From Haloimpatiens lingqiaonensis (GTDB lineage: Bacteria; Bacillota; Clostridia; Clostridiales; Clostridiaceae), in assembly GCF_044502415.1 (NCBI RefSeq), contig NZ_CP172402.1: a DNA stretch of 64,000 nucleotides, one strand, 5' to 3'. Both the position numbers and the translations under genes were made by a program. The notes under the pieces are model-generated. The model was not told where the DNA came from. It ran no database searches and saw nothing but the letters and a program-made list of their open reading frames with translations. This document shows positions 18,319 through 27,743 of the stretch, one piece after another; position 1 is the first letter of the stretch, and every line of letters begins with the position of its first letter.

Positions 18319-19071
18319 TTATCCAAATCTACCAGTTATATAATCTTCTGTTCTTTTATCTCTAGGTCTATAGAATATATCTTCTGTCTTTCCAAATTCA
18401 ACTATCTCTCCATTTAGAAAAAATACTGTATTATCTGATATTCTTCCGGCTTGCTGCATATTATGTGTTACTATTATAACTGAATATTTTTCTTTCAAAT
18501 CAGCCATTAATTCTTCCACCTTTAATGTAGATATAGGATCTAAAGCAGAGGTTGGTTCATCCATTAATATAACTTGTGGCTCTACTGCTAGTGTTCTAGC
18601 TATACACAATCGCTGTTGCTGACCTCCAGATAGACTTAATGCATTTTTTCCCAATCTATCCTTAACCTCATCCCAAAGTGCAGCTACTTTTAAGCTTTTC
18701 TCTACAATGTTATCTAATTTGCTTTTATCCTTTACTCCATGTATTCTAGGTCCATAAGCTACATTGTCATAAATACTCATGGGAAATGGATTGGGTTTTT
18801 GAAATACCATACCCACTTTTTTTCTTAATTCAATCACATCCCAATACTCAGAATATATATTCTTATTTTCATATATAATTTCACCATTTATTTTAACTCC
18901 ATCTATTAAGTCATTCATTCTATTAATTGTTCTAATAAAGGTAGATTTACCACAACCAGAAGGCCCTATTAATGCAGTAACAGAATTCTTTTCAAATTTT
19001 AAATTTATATTTTTTAAAGCTTGGTGTTTTCCATAAAAAAGCTCTAAATTATTAGTTTCTATAATATACAT
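18319..19071 (-). CDS. pstB: Phosphate ABC transporter ATP-binding protein
   Basis: ATPase of the high-affinity phosphate importer. Walker A GPSGCGKST lies near residue 35. Other motifs are the Q-loop VFQKPNPFPMS (typical of PstB), signature LSGGQQQR, Walker B VILMDEPTSALD and switch His in IIVTHNM. 250 aa, full length. Between pstA and phoU. Confidence 0.98.
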   Translation of the reverse strand: MYIIETNNLELFYGKHQALKNINLKFEKNSVTALIGPSGCGKSTFIRTINRMNDLIDGVKINGEIIYENKNIYSEYWDVIELRKKVGMVFQKPNPFPMSIYDNVAYGPRIHGVKDKSKLDNIVEKSLKVAALWDEVKDRLGKNALSLSGGQQQRLCIARTLAVEPQVILMDEPTSALDPISTLKVEELMADLKEKYSVIIVTHNMQQAGRISDNTVFFLNGEIVEFGKTEDIFYRPRDKRTEDYITGRFG

Positions 19072-19081
19072 AAAATCCCTC

Positions 19082-19972
19082 CTACTTAGTTCCTGTATAA
19101 ATCCTTTCTATAACTTTTCCTAATACTCTTGCTAAAACATTGAAAATTAATACCATTAATATGAGAACTGCTGATGCCTTACTAGCTATCTCTGCGGCAT
19201 CTGAAATCATTCCTTCTGAATTCAATTTCCAAATATGAACTGAAAGAGTTTCTGCAGGTCTAAAAATATTAAATGGAGAATTTGATGTAAAAATATTACC
19301 TAATGAAAAATCTAAAGGTGGTGCACTCATACCAGAGGTATATAAAAGTGCTGCTGCTTCTCCAAATATTCTACCAGATGCAAGAATAATCCCTGTAAAT
19401 ATTTGAGGTAATGCTGCAGGCAAAACTATTTTCCAAATGGTTTGGAATTTAGTTGCACCTAACGCTAAACTTCCTTCTTTAACTCCCTTAGATACTGATT
19501 TTATAGCATTTTCACTAACTCTTGTAAGTGCAGGCAAATTTAATATAGATACGGCTAATGCTCCAGAAAAAAGTGTAAATCCCCAATTTGTCAAATTTAC
19601 AAACACCAAAAGTCCAAATAATCCAACTACTATAGATGGCAATGATGCCATAGTTTCTATGCTTACTCTTATTACATTTAAAAATCTTCCCTCTCTGCTA
19701 TACTCAGCTAAATATATCCCTGCTCCTACACCCAAAGGAACACTTATCAAAAGAGCTATAATTAACATATAAAAAGAATTAAACAACTGTATTCCTATGC
19801 CGCCTCCTGCTCCTACTCTCTTTTCCTTTCCAAATAAAAAATTCCATTTTAAAAATCCATTACCTTTGTAAAATATATAACCCACTAAACCTGCCAATAT
19901 TAAAACTATTACAGCAGACATAAAATACAATATTCCTGTCCATAATCTATCTTTAACCTTAGCGTTCACCAT
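19082..19972 (-). CDS. pstA: Phosphate ABC transporter permease PstA
   Basis: Integral membrane half of the Pst importer, about six transmembrane segments. The EAA-loop region is EGSLALGATKFQTIWKIVLP. The start is set at MVNAKV, after GAGGTGAGA. The gene overlaps the end of pstC by 14 nt, indicating coupled translation. 296 aa is typical. Confidence 0.96.
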   Translation of the reverse strand: MVNAKVKDRLWTGILYFMSAVIVLILAGLVGYIFYKGNGFLKWNFLFGKEKRVGAGGGIGIQLFNSFYMLIIALLISVPLGVGAGIYLAEYSREGRFLNVIRVSIETMASLPSIVVGLFGLLVFVNLTNWGFTLFSGALAVSILNLPALTRVSENAIKSVSKGVKEGSLALGATKFQTIWKIVLPAALPQIFTGIILASGRIFGEAAALLYTSGMSAPPLDFSLGNIFTSNSPFNIFRPAETLSVHIWKLNSEGMISDAAEIASKASAVLILMVLIFNVLARVLGKVIERIYTGTK

Positions 19973-20858
19973 TCTCACCTCTTCTACTTATAAATTTAGT
20001 AATTAATATAAATATAAAGGAAATAAAAAGTAGTAATAGTGCTAAACTCCATAATGCATCATTCCATGCAGTTCCAGATAGAGTATTTGCCATATCCATG
20101 GTTAGTATACTTGTAAGTGTGCTGGTTGGATTTAAAATTCCATTAGGCATTTTAATAGCATTACCTATTACCATTTGTACAGCTAATGCTTCCCCAAAAG
20201 CTCTAGCAAGTCCTAATACTATTCCTGTCATTATTCCATTCTTACAAGCAGGAATTATAGCTTTGGTTATTGTTTGCCATCTGGTTGCCCCTAATCCATA
20301 AGATGCTTCTAAATACTCTATAGGCACTGCATTTAACGAATCATAGGCTATACTAGTTATTGTTGGTAAAATCATTATACTAAGTACTATTACCCCAGCC
20401 AAAATACTAAATCCTATTCCACCAAAAGTATTCTTTATAAAAGGAATAAGTAAACTAATGCCTACCCATCCATATACTACTGAAGGTATTCCAACAAACA
20501 ATTCCATAACTGGCTGTAATACCTTTTTACCAAAGGAAGGAGATATATGCTTCATAAATACCGCTACTGCCAAACCTACTGGAGTACTTAAAATCACAGC
20601 TCCTATAGACACTATTATTGAACCCATTATAAATATAGCTGTTCCAAACTGAGGAATATCCGCATCTGGCATCCACTTAGATGAAAATAAAAAATCTTTA
20701 ATAGGATAATGATGTACTGTGAAGATTCTAATTCCCTTACTTCCTATAAAAAATATTATAGATAAAGTTAATACTACTATTAAAATTCCACAAAAGGTTA
20801 CAAAGCCTTTTCCTATATATTCATTTTTAAAATTATTTATATTTATTTTATTTTTCAT
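19959..20858 (-). CDS. pstC: Phosphate ABC transporter permease PstC
   Basis: Partner permease to PstA, with six predicted membrane segments and the EAA-type loop LEASYGLGATRWQTITKAIIP. The start is MKNKIN; a TTG five codons upstream lies within the Shine-Dalgarno. 299 aa. It is separated from pstS by a hairpin that may keep pstS mRNA in excess over the membrane genes. Confidence 0.96.
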   Translation of the reverse strand: MKNKININNFKNEYIGKGFVTFCGILIVVLTLSIIFFIGSKGIRIFTVHHYPIKDFLFSSKWMPDADIPQFGTAIFIMGSIIVSIGAVILSTPVGLAVAVFMKHISPSFGKKVLQPVMELFVGIPSVVYGWVGISLLIPFIKNTFGGIGFSILAGVIVLSIMILPTITSIAYDSLNAVPIEYLEASYGLGATRWQTITKAIIPACKNGIMTGIVLGLARAFGEALAVQMVIGNAIKMPNGILNPTSTLTSILTMDMANTLSGTAWNDALWSLALLLLFISFIFILITKFISRRGENGER

Positions 20859-20918
20859 ATCTACATACCTCAACTAACCTAATAATTTAAAATATAGAAT
20901 AATTAAATATAATTCAAT

Positions 20919-20956
20919 TTTTTAAAATTAAAACTCTATATTTAAATAGAGTTTTA
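20919..20956 (-). terminator. Intra-operon hairpin between pstS and pstC
   Basis: Minus strand AAAACTCTAT-TTAA-ATATAGAGTTTT followed by AATTTTAAAAAATT. The T-run is imperfect, so partial read-through to pstC is expected. This is a common way to make more binding protein than permease. Confidence 0.65.
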
Positions 20957-21000
20957 ATTTTAATAGAGTTTTAATTTCATTAATTTCAATTACTATTAAA

Positions 21001-21885
21001 TTATTTTTGCATTTCATCCATAGGTATATATCCCATTTTCTTTATTAAATCATTATTTTCTTTACTTACCATATAATCTAAAAATGCCTTCGTCAATCCT
21101 TTAGGTTCTCCCTTGGTATACATATGCTCATAAGACCAAAATGGATATTTACCACTTATTATATTTTCTTCTTTAGGCTCCACTCCATCTATGCTTAGTG
21201 TATTCAAATCTTTTTTTACATCTTCGCTTATATAAGATAAGGCCAAATAACTTATAGCTCCTTCAGTTTGCTTAATAGCAGCTCTTACATTTCCACTGGA
21301 ATCTTGTGTTGTACCTAAGCCTTCCTTTTCTGATTGCCCATCCATTATAGTATCTATAAAAGTAGCTCTAGTTCCAGAGGATTTACCTCTATTAATTATA
21401 TTTATTTGCTTATCTTCTCCACCTACCTGTTTCCAATTATTAATCTTACCTGTAAATATATCTGTAATCTGTTCACTAGTAAGAGATTTTATATTTATAT
21501 CCTTACTTACTACCATAGCAAAGCCTATAGCACATACTTTATGATCCACTAATTCTTTTGCCATTTTTTCATCTTTAATCTTATTTTCTGCTATAACATC
21601 AGAATTGCCTATTTCTACATTTCCAGAGGCTACTTGATTTATACCAGCTCCGCTGCCTCCACCTTGTACATTTATTTTAGCTTTTGGATTTTTAGATGAA
21701 AATTCTATTGCCGCCTGTTCTACTAATGGTTGAAGTGCTGAAGAACCCAATGTTGTTATACTTCCTTGTATTTGTGTGTTTTCCACCTTGGTATTTTGTT
21801 TTCCTTTTCCACACCCTACAAAAATCGTCATTGTCATAAGAACCGTTAAAAGTAATAATATTCCTTTTGATCTTTTAATATTCAT
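21001..21885 (-). CDS. pstS: Phosphate-binding lipoprotein PstS
   Basis: Extracellular phosphate receptor of the Pst importer. It has a signal peptide with lipobox FVGC (lipidation near Cys25) and the phosphate-contact loops TLGSSALQPL, VQGGGSGAGINQV and RGKSSGTRATF. 294 aa. It has its own PhoP-box-type promoter upstream and heads the pstSCAB-phoU operon, lying just after phoPR. Confidence 0.97.
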   Translation of the reverse strand: MNIKRSKGILLLLTVLMTMTIFVGCGKGKQNTKVENTQIQGSITTLGSSALQPLVEQAAIEFSSKNPKAKINVQGGGSGAGINQVASGNVEIGNSDVIAENKIKDEKMAKELVDHKVCAIGFAMVVSKDINIKSLTSEQITDIFTGKINNWKQVGGEDKQINIINRGKSSGTRATFIDTIMDGQSEKEGLGTTQDSSGNVRAAIKQTEGAISYLALSYISEDVKKDLNTLSIDGVEPKEENIISGKYPFWSYEHMYTKGEPKGLTKAFLDYMVSKENNDLIKKMGYIPMDEMQK

Positions 21886-21996
21886 TCATATGCCTCCTTG
21901 TGTAATTTATGTAGTTTGTAATTTTACTAAATTTTTAAAACTACACAATACATTTTCCTTACACTATTTATATTATTCCTTTAAAGTTAAGTAATT

Positions 21997-22050
21997 ATTA
22001 TATCAATGTTAATTAAAGTTTATTGAAAGTTAATTAAAGTTAACATTCTA
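21997..22050 (-). promoter_or_regulatory. PhoP-box promoter of the pst operon
   Basis: On the minus strand four tandem copies of an 11-nt unit (TTAACTTTAAT, TTAACTTTCAA, TAAACTTTAAT, TTAACATTGAT) run directly up to a TATAAT -10 at 21997-22002, with no -35 element. Direct TTAACA-like repeats at 11-nt period are the established Gram-positive PhoP binding pattern. The pst operon and the phoPR genes on either side fit phosphate-starvation induction. Confidence 0.88.
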
Positions 22051-22063
22051 ATAAAATTACCTA

Positions 22064-22112
22064 CAAAAAAACAAAGAACTGTTCATATCATAATTAAACA
22101 ATTCTTTGTTTA
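22064..22112 (-). terminator. Terminator after phoR
   Basis: Minus strand AAACAAAGAATTGTT / AACAGTTCTTTGTTT stem with a loop of about 13 nt, then TTTTTTG. It insulates the pst promoter from phoPR read-through. Confidence 0.75.
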
Positions 22113-22120
22113 TATAGATT

Positions 22121-23830
22121 TTATTTGTCATTGTGATTATACGGCAGTGTAACTGTAAATTTACTTCCCTTACCAACTACACTTTCCACATCTATATTGC
22201 CATTCATACTTAATACTATATGTTTTACAATGGCTAATCCCAGTCCAGTACCTCCTGCACTTCTAGACCTAGCCTTGTCAACTCTATAAAATCTTTCAAA
22301 GAGTCGTGGAATATGCTCTTGTGAAATACCCACTCCTGTATCTTTAACACATATTTTTATGTTATATTTACCTTTTTCAGTTATTATATAAACCTTGCCA
22401 CCTTTTTCAGAGTATTTTATGGAATTATCAACTAAGTTTATTATCATTTGTTTAAATTTATCTACATTTCCATATATAATTGGAATTTTTTCTCCTTCAA
22501 TGTAAATTTCTATACCTTTATCTTTGGCAGTATTCTTCATCAAATTATATATATCCATTATTATTTTATTTACGTCCATAGGTTCTTTAGTAACTTCTCT
22601 TGCCTTTTCTATATCAGAAAGAGCCATTATATCACTTATAAGCCTTGTTAATCTTTCTGCTTCATCATTTATTATATTTAAAAATTTTTCTCTTGTATCT
22701 GAATCTTCTACTTCCTTTAAAGTTTCCGCAAATCCTTTTATAGAAGTTAAAGGCGTCTTGAGCTCATGGGATACATTAGCTACAAATTCACTTCTAACAT
22801 TCTCCAATTTCTTTATATCAGTTATATCTTGAAGCACTGCAACTTTACCTATATATTCATTTCTATTTACTACATCAGCAGTTTTTATTCTTAAAATTCT
22901 TTCACAAGGACATATAGTCTTTATTTCAAAATAGTCGTCATTACTACTTTTAAATATTTTTTCTATATGATTATTCTTTATGCCTTCTAAAATGTTTTTG
23001 CCTACCACGTTACCAGATACACCAAAAATCTTCTCTGCGTAAGGATTAATCATTATTATTTTAAAGGTTCTATCTATAGCTATTACTCCACTATCCATAC
23101 TCTTTAATATAGCTTCTAGCCTTGTTTGTTTATCTACCGAGTCATTAATTGTCTCTTGAAGCTTATCCGCCATTTTATTAAAGCTTTTCCCCAATTGTCC
23201 TATTTCATCCTTTGAATTTGCATTAACTCTTCTATCTAATTCGCCCTTTGCTATTCTAGATGTGGTAATTTCTAAATCCTTTACTGGCTTTATTATTATA
23301 TAGGAAAGCCTATTAGCAAAGACTATGACAACTAAAAATACTAATACTAGTATTAAAAAATAGTAATTTAGATAATTTTCATCAAATTCCTGTATAACTT
23401 GAAAAGACATGGCACTCCTTATTATATTTCCATTTTTAAGTTTAGTAGCCACATATAAAGTCTTTTCCTTTGTAGTGTTACTAATTCTAAGGTCACTTCC
23501 CTGTCCTTTTTCCATAGCACTCTTTACTTCTTTTCTTTCTTTATGATTTTCTAATTTTTCAGTTACCTTAGAATCATATATAATATTTCCTTGTGCATCT
23601 ATGTAGGTAATTCTATTATGTGTATCTTTAAAAGTTTCCTGAAAAAAAGTCCTTTGATCTCTTACATTATTAGTCTCTATTAAATTTTTTATCATCAAGT
23701 TATTGCTATTTAACTGTTTTCTTATATTGGTTTCATATTGAAGATTAGCAATAGACATAAATAACATAGTTACCACAATTAAGGTAGTAACAATAGAAGC
23801 ACATAAGTAAAGCATCATTTTTTTCTTCAT
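22121..23830 (-). CDS. phoR: Phosphate-sensing histidine kinase PhoR
   Basis: Membrane sensor kinase of 569 aa. Two transmembrane helices (about 6-27 and 152-172) flank an extracytoplasmic domain. HAMP, PAS (about 235-340), the HisKA dimerisation helix with phospho-acceptor His in VSHELKTPLTSIKG, and the ATPase motifs NLVDNSIKYSEKGG, DTGVGI and GGTGLGLAIVKH follow. It starts 2 nt after phoP and precedes pstS, the standard PhoR context. Signal input probably comes through PhoU/Pst. Confidence 0.95.
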   Translation of the reverse strand: MKKKMMLYLCASIVTTLIVVTMLFMSIANLQYETNIRKQLNSNNLMIKNLIETNNVRDQRTFFQETFKDTHNRITYIDAQGNIIYDSKVTEKLENHKERKEVKSAMEKGQGSDLRISNTTKEKTLYVATKLKNGNIIRSAMSFQVIQEFDENYLNYYFLILVLVFLVVIVFANRLSYIIIKPVKDLEITTSRIAKGELDRRVNANSKDEIGQLGKSFNKMADKLQETINDSVDKQTRLEAILKSMDSGVIAIDRTFKIIMINPYAEKIFGVSGNVVGKNILEGIKNNHIEKIFKSSNDDYFEIKTICPCERILRIKTADVVNRNEYIGKVAVLQDITDIKKLENVRSEFVANVSHELKTPLTSIKGFAETLKEVEDSDTREKFLNIINDEAERLTRLISDIMALSDIEKAREVTKEPMDVNKIIMDIYNLMKNTAKDKGIEIYIEGEKIPIIYGNVDKFKQMIINLVDNSIKYSEKGGKVYIITEKGKYNIKICVKDTGVGISQEHIPRLFERFYRVDKARSRSAGGTGLGLAIVKHIVLSMNGNIDVESVVGKGSKFTVTLPYNHNDK

Positions 23831-23832
23831 AT

Positions 23833-24513
23833 CTATTCTCCTAAATTAAATCTATATCCTATTCCCCGTATTGTTTGAATATATCTAGGATTTTTATCAT
23901 CTTCCTCTACCTTTTTTCTAAGATGCCTAATATGTACATCTACAGTTCTAGTCTCTCCTATGTATTCATATCCCCAAATTTTATCTAAAAGAATTTCCCT
24001 AGTCATTACTTTCCCTTCATTTTCTATAAGAATTTGTAGTAATTCAAATTCCTTTAATGTTAAATCTATTTCATCTCCATTTTTTAAAACTAAATGTTTT
24101 TGAAAATCCACAAATATACTGCCAAAAGAATATACCTTACCATCATCTTTTGAATTTACTCTTCTAAGTATAGCTTTTACTCTAGCAATTAACTCCCTAA
24201 CAGAAAAAGGCTTTGTTATATAATCGTCTGCCCCTAATTCTAACCCAAGTATCTTATCTATTTCCTCTCCTTTTGCTGTAATCATTATTATAGGAATATT
24301 TGATGTATTTTTATCTCCCCTTATTTTTTTACACACATCATACCCGTCAATACCTGGAAGCATTAAATCAAGTAATATTAATTTAGGTATATTATTTTTT
24401 ACATACTCTAAGGCCTCATTACCATCCACAGCACATTCAACCTTATATCCATTCTTTTCTAAGTTGAATTTTATTAATTCCCTTATATGTTCTTCATCAT
24501 CTACTACTAATAT
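23833..24513 (-). CDS. phoP: Phosphate response regulator PhoP, 5' end irregular
   Basis: OmpR-type regulator. The receiver domain has DDE near the N terminus, phospho-acceptor Asp in LILLDLMLPG and Lys in ITKPFSVREL. The winged-helix domain ends in RTVDVHIRHLRKKVE and IRGIGYRF. The frame is open upstream to KILVVDDEEHIREL, which belongs to the protein, but no ATG, GTG or TTG occurs in frame before it. The coordinates given begin at an ATA codon 7 nt after GGAGG (226 aa). Alternatively one base is missing near 24520 and a GTG at about 24528, 7 nt after GGGGGG, is the start. The first standard in-frame start would delete 28 residues including the acidic pocket. Confidence 0.82.
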   Translation of the reverse strand: MLVVDDEEHIRELIKFNLEKNGYKVECAVDGNEALEYVKNNIPKLILLDLMLPGIDGYDVCKKIRGDKNTSNIPIIMITAKGEEIDKILGLELGADDYITKPFSVRELIARVKAILRRVNSKDDGKVYSFGSIFVDFQKHLVLKNGDEIDLTLKEFELLQILIENEGKVMTREILLDKIWGYEYIGETRTVDVHIRHLRKKVEEDDKNPRYIQTIRGIGYRFNLGE

Positions 24514-24539
24514 TTTTAGTCCTCCACGTTTATTCCCCC

Positions 24540-25247
24540 CTATTTTTTTAACATTATAAATGAAAACATTCTATTAGAGGTTTTACTTTTTCTATAGGAA
24601 AACCATTGATTTTTCTCATCACAAAAGGTGCATAAATCTAATATATGTATATTTTCTTCAAGTATATAGGAATTTAAACACTGTTTTTTAATACATGCTG
24701 TTAAATCTAATTTGTCTATGTGTGTAACATCTTCTCCATAAATATCTACATTTTTAAAATTATTTAATAAATCCTCTCCCACCTTATAACAGCATTTACC
24801 TATATGTGGTCCCACATAAACTATTATATCCTCACTTTTTATGGAATACTTGTCCATCATATTTTTTATAACTTTACTTACTATAAAGTTATAAGTGCCT
24901 TTCCAACCACTATGCACTGCAGCAATAACCTTTTTATTTTTATCAAACATAACTATTGGAACACAATCTGCTGTAAAAACACCTATAGCTACCAATTTGC
25001 TATTTGTGATGATAGCATCTCCCTCATGTATTTTACCGTCATAGTTAACTATTATATTACTATGAGTCTGATTTAAATAGCCTACATTATCTGCATTAAA
25101 CCATTCTTTAATATTTTTAAGATTTTTTATTCCTTCACTAGTATTTTTATTGAAATTTAATTCTCCATTAGCTGTAGAAAAGTATAAAAGTAAATCTTCA
25201 GATTCTTCCCCTATAAATTTATACTGTCCTATATTTTTAATTAACAT
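24540..25247 (-). CDS. pgeF: Purine nucleoside phosphorylase / laccase-domain protein (PgeF/YfiH)
   Basis: Copper/zinc-type laccase-domain family, now assigned nucleoside phosphorylase activity and also a peptidoglycan-editing role in other bacteria. Metal ligands are in place: His in QTHSN, Cys in TADCVP and His in HSGWKG. 235 aa is typical. It lies immediately upstream of phoP and ends 10 nt before its ribosome-binding site. Confidence 0.92.
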   Translation of the reverse strand: MLIKNIGQYKFIGEESEDLLLYFSTANGELNFNKNTSEGIKNLKNIKEWFNADNVGYLNQTHSNIIVNYDGKIHEGDAIITNSKLVAIGVFTADCVPIVMFDKNKKVIAAVHSGWKGTYNFIVSKVIKNMMDKYSIKSEDIIVYVGPHIGKCCYKVGEDLLNNFKNVDIYGEDVTHIDKLDLTACIKKQCLNSYILEENIHILDLCTFCDEKNQWFSYRKSKTSNRMFSFIMLKK

Positions 25248-25308
25248 TTAACACCTCATAAAAGTTTTATATTCGTCCTAATAAAATTCATTTAATTTAA
25301 AATAGATT

Positions 25309-25764
25309 TTATTTGTTGTACATTAAGCTCTTTATTTCTTCCATAAAAGTATTAATATCCTTAAATTGTCTATATACAGATGCAAATCTAACATAGGCTA
25401 CTTCATCTACATCTTTTAATTTTTTCATAATAATTTCTCCGATTAAATCTGACTTAACTTCTGTAATCATCTGATTGCTTAAAACCTTTTCTACTTCATC
25501 TGCTATTTCTTCTATTTGAGCTCTTGACACCGGTCTTTTTTGACATGCTTTAATAAGTCCCGCTACTATTTTAGTTTTATCAAAATATTCCCTGCTAGAA
25601 TCTTTTTTTACTACTAAAATTGGGATATCTTCTATTTTTTCATAAGTAGTGTATCTTTTACTGCAACTTAAACATTCTCTTCTTCTTCTTATAGCTGTAT
25701 TATCATCGGTGGATCTAGAATCTACAACCTTGCTCTCTTCATATCCACAATACGGACACTTCAC
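25309..25764 (-). CDS. nrdR: Ribonucleotide reductase repressor NrdR
   Basis: ATP/dATP-sensing repressor of ribonucleotide reductase genes. The N-terminal zinc ribbon uses CPYC (3-6) and CLSC (about 31-34). The ATP-cone domain follows from about 46 (VVKKDSSREYFDKTK). 151 aa, standard. It lies next to ylmC and downstream of sigG in a clostridial order. Confidence 0.97.
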   Translation of the reverse strand: MKCPYCGYEESKVVDSRSTDDNTAIRRRRECLSCSKRYTTYEKIEDIPILVVKKDSSREYFDKTKIVAGLIKACQKRPVSRAQIEEIADEVEKVLSNQMITEVKSDLIGEIIMKKLKDVDEVAYVRFASVYRQFKDINTFMEEIKSLMYNK

Positions 25765-25824
25765 TATACACGCCCTCCTTATAATATTATAATAACTATA
25801 TTATACACTATTTTATTAAAAATT

Positions 25825-26076
25825 CTACTGTTCATCTATTAATAGTCCTTTAGGGCTCTGTATCAATATTACATCTACACCTATCTTTTTTATATATTCC
25901 CAAGGGATTTCTAAATCTTCATTTTTACTAAACCATGTTCCTTTTTCTCCTGGCAATATTATGGATATAACTTTATAGTCCTCTGTATCTATTTTAAAAT
26001 CCTTTATAAATCCAAGTTTAGCTCCAGAATCTATATCTATTATCTCCATCATTTTTAAATTATTCATAGAAAACAT
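25825..26076 (-). CDS. YlmC/YmxH family sporulation protein (PRC-barrel)
   Basis: 83-residue PRC-barrel protein. In B. subtilis YlmC and YmxH are small, sporulation-linked paralogues of unknown mechanism. Hallmarks are MEIIDIDSGAKLGFIKD and the beta-rich KVISIILPGE. It sits directly downstream of sigG, common in clostridia. Start after GGGGAGGG. Confidence 0.85.
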   Translation of the reverse strand: MFSMNNLKMMEIIDIDSGAKLGFIKDFKIDTEDYKVISIILPGEKGTWFSKNEDLEIPWEYIKKIGVDVILIQSPKGLLIDEQ

Positions 26077-26141
26077 ATATTTCCCTCCCCAAAAGTTTAT
26101 TTTAATAAATATCTATGAAATATTTATTAAAATATGTCATA

Positions 26142-26169
26142 AATAAAAAGGGTAGATTTTTATCTACCC
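26142..26169 (-). terminator. Terminator after sigG
   Basis: GGGTAGAT-AAAA-ATCTACCC followed by TTTTTATTT, 7 nt past the stop. Confidence 0.85.
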
Positions 26170-26175
26170 ATAAAT

Positions 26176-26949
26176 TTATATGTATTTTCTCATATGTTTA
26201 AGAGCTGTTTTTTCCAGCCTTGAAACTTGTGCTTGAGAAATACCTATTTCCTCTGCTACTTCCATTTGCGTTCTTCCTTGAAAAAACCTAAGTGACAATA
26301 TAAGTTTTTCTCTTCCATTCAATTTTTTCATAGCTTCTTTTATAGATATATCTTCTAGCCAATTTTCATCGTAATTTTTATTATCACTTATTTGATCCAT
26401 AACGTATATTGCATCTCCACCATCATGGTATATAGGTTCAAACAGTGACACTGGATCTTGAATAGCATCTAAGGCAAATACTACTTCTTCTCTTGGCATT
26501 TCCAATTCCTTAGCTATTTCTGATATGGTAGGTTCCTTATTATTATGAGCAATCAATCTATCCCTTACCTGTAGTGCCTTATAAGCTATATCCCTTAATG
26601 ATCTGCTTACTCTTATTGAATTATTATCTCTCAAATACCTTCTTATTTCTCCAATTATCATAGGAACAGCATAGGTTGAAAACTTAACATTTTGATTTAA
26701 ATCAAAGTTATCTATGGCCTTTATAAGGCCTATACAACCAACTTGGAATAAATCATCTGCATTTTCTCCTCTATTATTAAACCTTTGTATAACACTGAGT
26801 ACTAAACGTAAATTTCCCTTTATAAACTTTTCTCTAAATTCATTATCACCATCCTTCATTTTAATAAGCATTTGTTTCATTTCTTCTTCCTTAAGTATAG
26901 GTAATTTTGCTGTGTTTACTCCACATATTTCTACTTTGTTTACCATCAT
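26176..26949 (-). CDS. sigG: Late forespore sigma factor SigG
   Basis: RNA polymerase sigma-G (257 aa), active in the forespore after engulfment. The N-terminal VEICGVNTAKLPIL is diagnostic of SigG. Region 2 is DDLFQVGCIGLIKAIDNFDL and region 4 has the helix-turn-helix TQMEVAEEIGISQAQVSRLE. It lies right after sigE, as in Bacillus and other clostridia. It has a separate ribosome-binding site (AAAGGGGCGA), and expression in B. subtilis depends on SigF and itself. Confidence 0.97.
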   Translation of the reverse strand: MMVNKVEICGVNTAKLPILKEEEMKQMLIKMKDGDNEFREKFIKGNLRLVLSVIQRFNNRGENADDLFQVGCIGLIKAIDNFDLNQNVKFSTYAVPMIIGEIRRYLRDNNSIRVSRSLRDIAYKALQVRDRLIAHNNKEPTISEIAKELEMPREEVVFALDAIQDPVSLFEPIYHDGGDAIYVMDQISDNKNYDENWLEDISIKEAMKKLNGREKLILSLRFFQGRTQMEVAEEIGISQAQVSRLEKTALKHMRKYI

Positions 26950-27023
26950 AATATTCTCGCCCCTTTGTTATACTCGCATTTTAATTATTTCCTTTGTGGG
27001 CGATTTTTATACTAATAGACAAA

Positions 27024-27731
27024 CTATAACATTCTACTAATCTCTTTTTTTAATTTTTTAATTATCCTTTTTTCCAATCTAGATATATAAGATTGAGATA
27101 TACCAAGGGAATCTGCAACTTCCTTTTGCGTTCTCTCCTTCTTTCCATTTAACCCGAATCTCATTTTTACTATTTCTTTTTCTCGGGTATTTAATTTTTT
27201 CATAGCTAAAAGAAGTAATTGTTTATCAATTTCCTCTTCAATAAGTTCATATACTTCATCACTATCTGATCCTAATATATCAGAAAGAAGCAGCTCATTA
27301 CCATCCCAATCAATATTTAAAGGCTCATAGAAGGATATTTCAGCTTTCACCTTGCTGTTACGTCTTAAATACATTAATATTTCATTTTCTATGCATCTAG
27401 ATGCATAGGTAGCTAATTTTATATTTTTTCTTGGATCAAAAGTATTTACTGCTTTTATAAGTCCTATAGTTCCTACAGATATCAAATCCTCAATACTTAT
27501 TCCTGTATTTTCAAATTTTCGTGCAATATATACAACCAATCGTAAATTTCTCTCGATTAATGTACTTCTAACACTTTCATCTCCTAACATTAATTTGTTT
27601 ACAAGTTCCTCTTCTTCTTCTTTAGTAAGAGGAGGAGGAAGGGCATCACTTCCTCCTATGTAATATACCTTTTTTATAAATATTTTAAACTTGCTTAATA
27701 AATGATTTAGTAGTACTTTTATTTTGAACAT
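27024..27731 (-). CDS. sigE: Mother-cell sigma factor precursor pro-SigE
   Basis: Early mother-cell sigma factor (235 aa). The N-terminal pro-sequence of about 28 residues ends near YYIGGSDALPPPL, the region cut by SpoIIGA. Region 2 is EDLISVGTIGLIKAVNTFDP, and region 4 contains TQKEVADSLGISQSYISRLE. It follows spoIIGA by 12 nt, the usual co-expressed pair. Confidence 0.97.
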   Translation of the reverse strand: MFKIKVLLNHLLSKFKIFIKKVYYIGGSDALPPPLTKEEEEELVNKLMLGDESVRSTLIERNLRLVVYIARKFENTGISIEDLISVGTIGLIKAVNTFDPRKNIKLATYASRCIENEILMYLRRNSKVKAEISFYEPLNIDWDGNELLLSDILGSDSDEVYELIEEEIDKQLLLLAMKKLNTREKEIVKMRFGLNGKKERTQKEVADSLGISQSYISRLEKRIIKKLKKEISRML

Positions 27732-27743
27732 AATATCCCCCCA

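Noticed and set aside
23833..24429. phoP starting at the first standard in-frame codon (GTG at 24429)
   Set aside because: It would remove the DDE acidic pocket and 28 conserved residues, and no ribosome-binding site precedes it.
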